A stretch of DNA of 10,146 nucleotides from JAGXLC01 sp046545815. GTDB taxonomy: Bacteria > Bacteroidota > Bacteroidia > Bacteroidales > UBA12077. A model generated the notes under the pieces. That model saw nothing but the letters and a program-made list of their open reading frames with translations, was not told where the DNA came from and ran no database searches. Of this stretch, positions 6,461 through 10,146 are shown piece after piece (positions within the stretch are counted from its first letter, which is position 1; each line of letters starts with the position of its first letter). Position numbers and translations under genes: made by a program. Location of the stretch: positions 1 through 10,146 of the forward strand of contig JBKGZA010000122.1 of NCBI GenBank assembly GCA_046545815.1, given 5' to 3'.

Positions 6461-9292
6461 ATGGATATCAAACAACAAGTGAAAAGAAAAGTCGAATTTA
6501 TTTCCATCATTATCTCTTTAGGAATTATTTACTGGGTGATTGATGTTTTGGTTGATACCTTTATTTTTGGCAATCCTTTCATCCAATCCCTTTTTCATCC
6601 TGGTCCCCATGAACTCTGGATGCGTAGTGTCACGATCCTGTTTTTGATACTTTTGGTATATATAGCCCAAACTCTCATCAATCAAAAAAAAAGTCACAAA
6701 AAGAAGGTAAATCACCTAAACCTGGTTTTACAGGCCATTCGGAATGTCAACCAGCTAATCACCAAAGAAAATGATGAAGACAGACTTATACGACAATCAT
6801 GTAAGTTGCTCACAGAAACCAGGGGCTACAATGGAGCATTGATTATACTCACAGTCGATCAGGGGAAGTTCATCAAACTGGAGGAATCGGGATGGAAGAA
6901 CCGGAGAAAAGAGCTGGAGGAACAATTAAAAAGTGAGGAGTATATTGAATGTTTTAAAAGGGCGCTGATTAATCCCGGGGTTATAATGATTGAGGATACA
7001 TTAAAAGAATGTACGGGATGTCCTCTTGTCAAAGATGAAATTAACAACCGAAGCCTGACCTGCCGGATGGAACATGAGGGAAAAATTTATGGCCTGATAT
7101 CGGTCAATCTGCCAAAACATTTTGCAGAGTTAAAGGAAGAGCAGGAACTGGTGGAGGAAGTAGCTGGCGACCTGGCCTTTGCAATGCATAAAATCAGCAT
7201 GGGAAGAAGATTGCTGAAAACCGAAAAACAATACCGTTTACTGGCAGAAACTGCCAGGGACATCATCTGTATCCATGATATGGAAGGAAAGATACAGTAT
7301 ATCAATGCGGCCGGTCTGAATGCCCTCGGTAAAACGCTGGAAGAAATCAGGGGGGGAAATATTCACAACTATATCCTCAGCAACAAAGAATTAACAGAAA
7401 GAAAACAAGAACGGTTAAAAGGAGACCCATCAGAATATACCTACCAAACCCAAATACAAAATAGCCAGGGCGAAATCATCCCACTGGAAATCAATAGCTC
7501 GCCAATCGAAGAAGAAGGAAAAATACAGGCAATTTTGCTTATTGCCAGGGATATTACCGAAAGAAAGCAGGCACAGGAAAGAATAGAAAGGTACCTTACC
7601 GATCTGCAGATCATTTATGAAGTAACCAGCAGCCTCATAAACACTACCAATGAAGAAGAGATACTGGATACAATCGGAGAAAGAATTCATACACTAAATC
7701 CTTCCGCATACATCATGCTAAGCTCATTGGACGAAATTTCCGAAACCATAAAAATAGAAAGACTCTACGGATTTGAAGACATTGAAGATGACTTAAGAGA
7801 GCAAGTCGGTGCCGACCTTAAAGATATTTCCATAAAAACAACCGAACTGACCAATGAAAACAAACAAAGACTCGCATCAGGTAAATTCAATCTCATTGAG
7901 GGAGGACTTTATGAACTGTTCAATAAAAAACTTCCCGAACAAACCTGCAGACAAACAGAGGATTTACTCAATGTGAAGCGTATATACTCCATCGGCTTTG
8001 TTCACAATGGCATACCGAGGGGAAGTGTTACCGTGATGTTTAAAGAAGACATTGAGTTCAACAAACAAACCCTGTTGGAAAATATTATAAACCAGGCATC
8101 GGTTACCCTGTCACAGAAACAATCGGAAAAAGCACTAAAAAGAGAAAAAAACAAAGCCGAACAGAGCGACCGCCTGAAATCCGCTTTTTTGATGAACCTC
8201 TCCCATGAAATCCGTACCCCCCTGAATGGCATCATGGGATTCAGCCAGATATTACAGGAACGTGAATTTCCCTTCGAAAAACAAAAGGAATTCCTGAATA
8301 TTATCCATAGCAAAGCCGATCAATTGCTTCATATACTCAATGATATTCTTGACCTCTCCAAGATAGAAGCCGGTCAACTGAATATAAGGCAGGAAGACTT
8401 TTACCTGAACGACGTCCTTCATGAAATTTATGATGCATACCTCCTGGAACTGGAAAAAAACGACAACATCAATATTGCTTTAAGCTATCAATGCGGTCTC
8501 AAAAGGGAACAAAGTCGCATGTTTTCTGACCGCGACCGATTCAGACAAATTCTTTCAAACCTGATCTCCAATGCCATCAAATTCACGGATGAAGGAAGCG
8601 TTGAGTTTGGATATGAGGTAAAGGATGAGGAAACACTGGTATTTTACGTAAAAGACACGGGTACTGGAATCCCTGAGAATAAGAAAGAAGAAATTTTCGA
8701 ACCTTTCAGACAGGCCGATGAATCAACCAACCGGATATATGAAGGCACCGGTTTGGGATTATCCATTTCCAAAAGCCTGGTAGAAATTCTGGGCGGAAAG
8801 ATGGAGTTTAACTCGGAAGAAGGAAAGGGAAGCACTTTTTATTTTACCATTCCATACATCATCCACAAGTATCATCCGGAGGAAACACAGGCGGCATCTG
8901 TTGATTTTCCATCCTGGCCAGAGCATCAGGTGCTTATTGTAGAAGATGATCCCGTAAGTCTGGAATTCATGCAAGAAATATTTATTGAAACCAAAATGCA
9001 GATTCTTTCCGCTCAGAATGGAGCGGAGGCTTTGCGCATTTTCAGACAAAATCCTGCAATAAGTCTCATCCTTATGGATCTGAGACTGCCGGACATGAAC
9101 GGACTGGAGGTGGTACAACACATCCGCGCAGAAAATCCCCATGTTCCCATAATAGCTCAGACAGCCTATACCATGGACAACGATGCAAAAAAATGTCTGA
9201 ATGCCGGCTGCTCCGATTACCTTACCAAACCGATCGATATACAGGCCATGCTGAACGTTATGAACAAATATCTCAAGCAACGTGCAGAATGA
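6461..9292 (+). CDS. Membrane-anchored hybrid sensor histidine kinase (TM2-GAF-PAS-GAF-HisKA-HATPase-REC)
   Basis: This is a 943-residue hybrid sensor kinase. Two hydrophobic segments (about 13-34 and 56-73) enclose a short loop of about 20 residues, so sensing is probably cytoplasmic or within the membrane. A GAF-like domain (about 88-245) holds cysteines C184, C187 and C201. A PAS domain (about 257-370) ends in the usual DITERK segment at 364. A second GAF-like region spans about 375-555. The phosphoacceptor H582 sits in SHEIRTP. The ATPase domain has N704 (N box), D732-T-G-T-G (G1) and G762-T-G-L-G-L (G2). The C-terminal receiver (about 823-940) has D829, D830, phosphoacceptor D873 and K923. 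All catalytic residues are present, so kinase activity is expected. The input ligand is unknown. The stop codon overlaps the next start (ATGA at 9289-9292), which indicates translational coupling with a response regulator that is broken here. The start is set by a strong Shine-Dalgarno sequence. Confidence 0.95.
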   Translation: MDIKQQVKRKVEFISIIISLGIIYWVIDVLVDTFIFGNPFIQSLFHPGPHELWMRSVTILFLILLVYIAQTLINQKKSHKKKVNHLNLVLQAIRNVNQLITKENDEDRLIRQSCKLLTETRGYNGALIILTVDQGKFIKLEESGWKNRRKELEEQLKSEEYIECFKRALINPGVIMIEDTLKECTGCPLVKDEINNRSLTCRMEHEGKIYGLISVNLPKHFAELKEEQELVEEVAGDLAFAMHKISMGRRLLKTEKQYRLLAETARDIICIHDMEGKIQYINAAGLNALGKTLEEIRGGNIHNYILSNKELTERKQERLKGDPSEYTYQTQIQNSQGEIIPLEINSSPIEEEGKIQAILLIARDITERKQAQERIERYLTDLQIIYEVTSSLINTTNEEEILDTIGERIHTLNPSAYIMLSSLDEISETIKIERLYGFEDIEDDLREQVGADLKDISIKTTELTNENKQRLASGKFNLIEGGLYELFNKKLPEQTCRQTEDLLNVKRIYSIGFVHNGIPRGSVTVMFKEDIEFNKQTLLENIINQASVTLSQKQSEKALKREKNKAEQSDRLKSAFLMNLSHEIRTPLNGIMGFSQILQEREFPFEKQKEFLNIIHSKADQLLHILNDILDLSKIEAGQLNIRQEDFYLNDVLHEIYDAYLLELEKNDNINIALSYQCGLKREQSRMFSDRDRFRQILSNLISNAIKFTDEGSVEFGYEVKDEETLVFYVKDTGTGIPENKKEEIFEPFRQADESTNRIYEGTGLGLSISKSLVEILGGKMEFNSEEGKGSTFYFTIPYIIHKYHPEETQAASVDFPSWPEHQVLIVEDDPVSLEFMQEIFIETKMQILSAQNGAEALRIFRQNPAISLILMDLRLPDMNGLEVVQHIRAENPHVPIIAQTAYTMDNDAKKCLNAGCSDYLTKPIDIQAMLNVMNKYLKQRAE

Positions 9293-9453
9293 TCAGTGTA
9301 ATCATAGTTGATGACCATACCATTGTCCTTAAAGGAATCAAACAGTTGCTGGAGGACACAGATGATATCCGCATCGAAGGTGAAGCTTGCGGGGCAAAGG
9401 AAATGTTTGAAAAGCTTTGGAAAATTGTGACTTTTAAGGAATCCACCGTCTAA
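9289..9453 (+). pseudogene. Truncated NarL/LuxR-type response regulator (N-terminal half of receiver only)
   Basis: The frame opens with ATG at 9289, overlapping the kinase stop as ATGA, and gives only 54 residues. Residues 3-46 match the start of a NarL-type receiver: beta-1 with acidic D8-D9-H10, helix 1 (GIKQLLEDTDDIRIEGE) and helix 2 (about 37-46). Where beta-3 with the phosphoacceptor aspartate should follow, the frame turns into an unrelated tail (VTFKESTV) and stops at 9451-9453. The other two forward frames downstream show neither the aspartate strand nor the LuxR helix-turn-helix, so this is a deletion or replacement and not a simple frameshift. An intact relative would have about 210 residues. 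The product cannot be phosphorylated or bind DNA in the normal way. The missing part may lie elsewhere in the genome, or the join may be an assembly artefact. Confidence 0.8.
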
Positions 9454-9468
9454 AAATGCAACATTAAC

Positions 9469-9678
9469 TTAGACATACTTGCCAGGTACGAGCAGATTCA
9501 ATAATAACATAATAGAGACCAGTATAAAAAGCATAATATTGGTGCATAAGGCGCTTTTTAAACTGGACTCATAGTAGAATATAAACAATACGTTGTTGAC
9601 TGATTTTACAAAATATTCCGATAAGGAATTAATAGTATTTATAGTTGAAAAGGGAGAAATTGATGCCTTTGGAGTGCT
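9469..9678 (-). other. Antisense open frame with hydrophobic C-terminal tail, origin unknown
   Basis: On the minus strand a frame without stops runs from 9678 to a TAA at 9469-9471 (69 codons). It has no ATG before 9534; from there the tail is 21 residues, strongly hydrophobic (FILVSIMLLLNLLVP) and ending in PGKYV. The upstream part includes IFYYESSLKSALCTN, which looks protein-like. The frame overlaps the start of the sigma factor gene on the other strand, so its upper part (above about 9600) is probably only that gene's shadow. The lower part, about 9469-9597, fills the gap between the broken regulator and the sigma gene. It could be the 3' end of a lost membrane-protein gene, part of a mobile element, or chance. 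I do not recognise it. Confidence 0.25.
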
Positions 9679-10146
9679 TTATGACAGATACGGGAAGGTT
9701 ATCTTTAATAAAGCTCTGGCAACTTTCGGGCATCTGGAGAATGCAGAAGATATTACTCACGATATCTTTATGAAAATATTTCTTCGGCTTAAAACATTCA
9801 GAGGGGATTCAGCTTTTTCCACATGGGTATATTCTATCACAAATCATCACATTATTGATCTTATGCGATCAGCCCAGACAAAAAACACGTTCGAATCCGA
9901 AGCAGATATGGCATCTTTCCCGGAAGAACCGGAAGATAAAGAAATTTTAAATATTGAAACATCCAAAATGTTGCAGGTTCTTGAAAACCTTGATAATGAA
10001 GAACGAATGATCTTGATGTTAAAATACAAGGATGAGATGTCACTGAAAGAAATAATGGAAGTGCTGAAAATAAAGGAAAGTGCTGCGAAAATGCGTGTTA
10101 GCCGCGCAAAAAAGAAAGCTTACAAAATATATAAGGAGCAATATAA
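9596..10146 (+). CDS. ECF-type RNA polymerase sigma factor (sigma-70 family), 3' end cut by the window edge
   Basis: This is an extracytoplasmic-function sigma factor that would direct RNA polymerase to a small regulon. From the TTG at 9596, 183 whole codons are visible and no stop is reached before 10146. Residues about 22-93 form sigma region 2: AFGVLYDRY at 24-32, AEDITHDIF at 50-58 (core-binding region 2.2), and FSTWVYSI at 74-81 leading into the -10 recognition helix. After a short acidic linker (about 97-122), residues about 124-177 form region 4 with the helix-turn-helix SLKEIMEVL...SAAKMRVSRAKK. Typical family members have 180-190 residues, so only a few are missing. No in-frame ATG exists before codon 59, which lies within region 2; the N-terminal TDFTKYSDKELI fits the usual ECF start, so TTG 9596 (or the adjacent TTG 9593) is chosen. 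There is no Shine-Dalgarno sequence. Any anti-sigma gene would lie beyond the window. Confidence 0.85.
   Translation, partial: MTDFTKYSDKELIVFIVEKGEIDAFGVLYDRYGKVIFNKALATFGHLENAEDITHDIFMKIFLRLKTFRGDSAFSTWVYSITNHHIIDLMRSAQTKNTFESEADMASFPEEPEDKEILNIETSKMLQVLENLDNEERMILMLKYKDEMSLKEIMEVLKIKESAAKMRVSRAKKKAYKIYKEQY

Noticed and set aside
8759..9280. Minus-strand open frame of 173 codons
   Set aside because: It lies wholly opposite the ATPase end and receiver of the kinase, whose motifs are unmistakable; the antisense translation shows no domain.
9193..9288. Earlier ATG in the response-regulator frame
   Set aside because: It lies inside the kinase receiver coding region; the receiver similarity begins just after the ATG at 9289, which has the typical ATGA overlap.
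9448..9474. Possible terminator hairpin GTCTAA...TTAGAC
   Set aside because: The stem is six A/T-rich base pairs with a 15-base loop and no following T run; it is too weak for a terminator.
9421..9595. Frameshifted continuation of the response regulator
   Set aside because: Neither of the other two forward frames shows the phosphoacceptor strand or the LuxR helix-turn-helix, so a simple frameshift does not explain the truncation.

Overview
The window looks like part of a chromosome or contig from an anaerobic or facultatively anaerobic member of the Bacteroidota. The evidence is indirect: A/T-rich intergenic DNA, mostly leaderless or Shine-Dalgarno-poor starts, candidate -7 boxes of the TAnnTTTG type, a large GAF/PAS hybrid histidine kinase of a kind common in that phylum, and an NfnAB-type flavoprotein pair typical of ferredoxin-based anaerobic metabolism. 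No rRNA, tRNA, CRISPR array or intact transposase is visible.

Layout. On the minus strand at the left (114-2803) lies a two-gene unit read right to left: nfnA (FAD/[2Fe-2S] small subunit), then nfnB (two-flavin, Fe-S large subunit). The nfnB product carries an unusual cysteine-rich N-terminal extension. Then comes a 450-bp gene-free stretch (2804-3253). It holds a MITE-like imperfect inverted repeat of about 141 bp (2906-3046), a 31-codon possible gene relic next to it, and a perfect 8-8-8 dyad whose spacer is a candidate -7 box. Next, on the plus strand, are a 992-residue SNF2-family ATPase (3254-6232) with a sliding-clamp-binding-like pentapeptide in an internal linker, and a 943-residue membrane-anchored hybrid histidine kinase (6461-9292). 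The kinase gene overlaps by 4 bases the start of a NarL/LuxR-type response regulator gene, which breaks off after about 46 recognisable residues (9289-9453).

The last part (9454-10146) appears rearranged. A short segment of unknown origin contains an antisense open frame with a hydrophobic C-terminal tail. It is followed by an ECF sigma factor gene that must begin at a TTG codon (9596) and runs off the window just before its stop.

How the genes work together. nfnA and nfnB encode one cytoplasmic electron-bifurcating complex linking NADH, NADPH and ferredoxin pools. The kinase and its regulator were evidently a translationally coupled two-component pair, but the regulator is broken here, so the kinase's own C-terminal receiver or an unlinked partner must take the output. 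The SNF2 protein and the sigma factor have no evident functional tie to the others. I see no convincing new multi-gene system. The points most worth a second look are the zinc-ribbon-like extension on NfnB, the clamp-like motif in the SNF2 protein, the dyad around its promoter, and the broken regulator with the odd DNA beside it.
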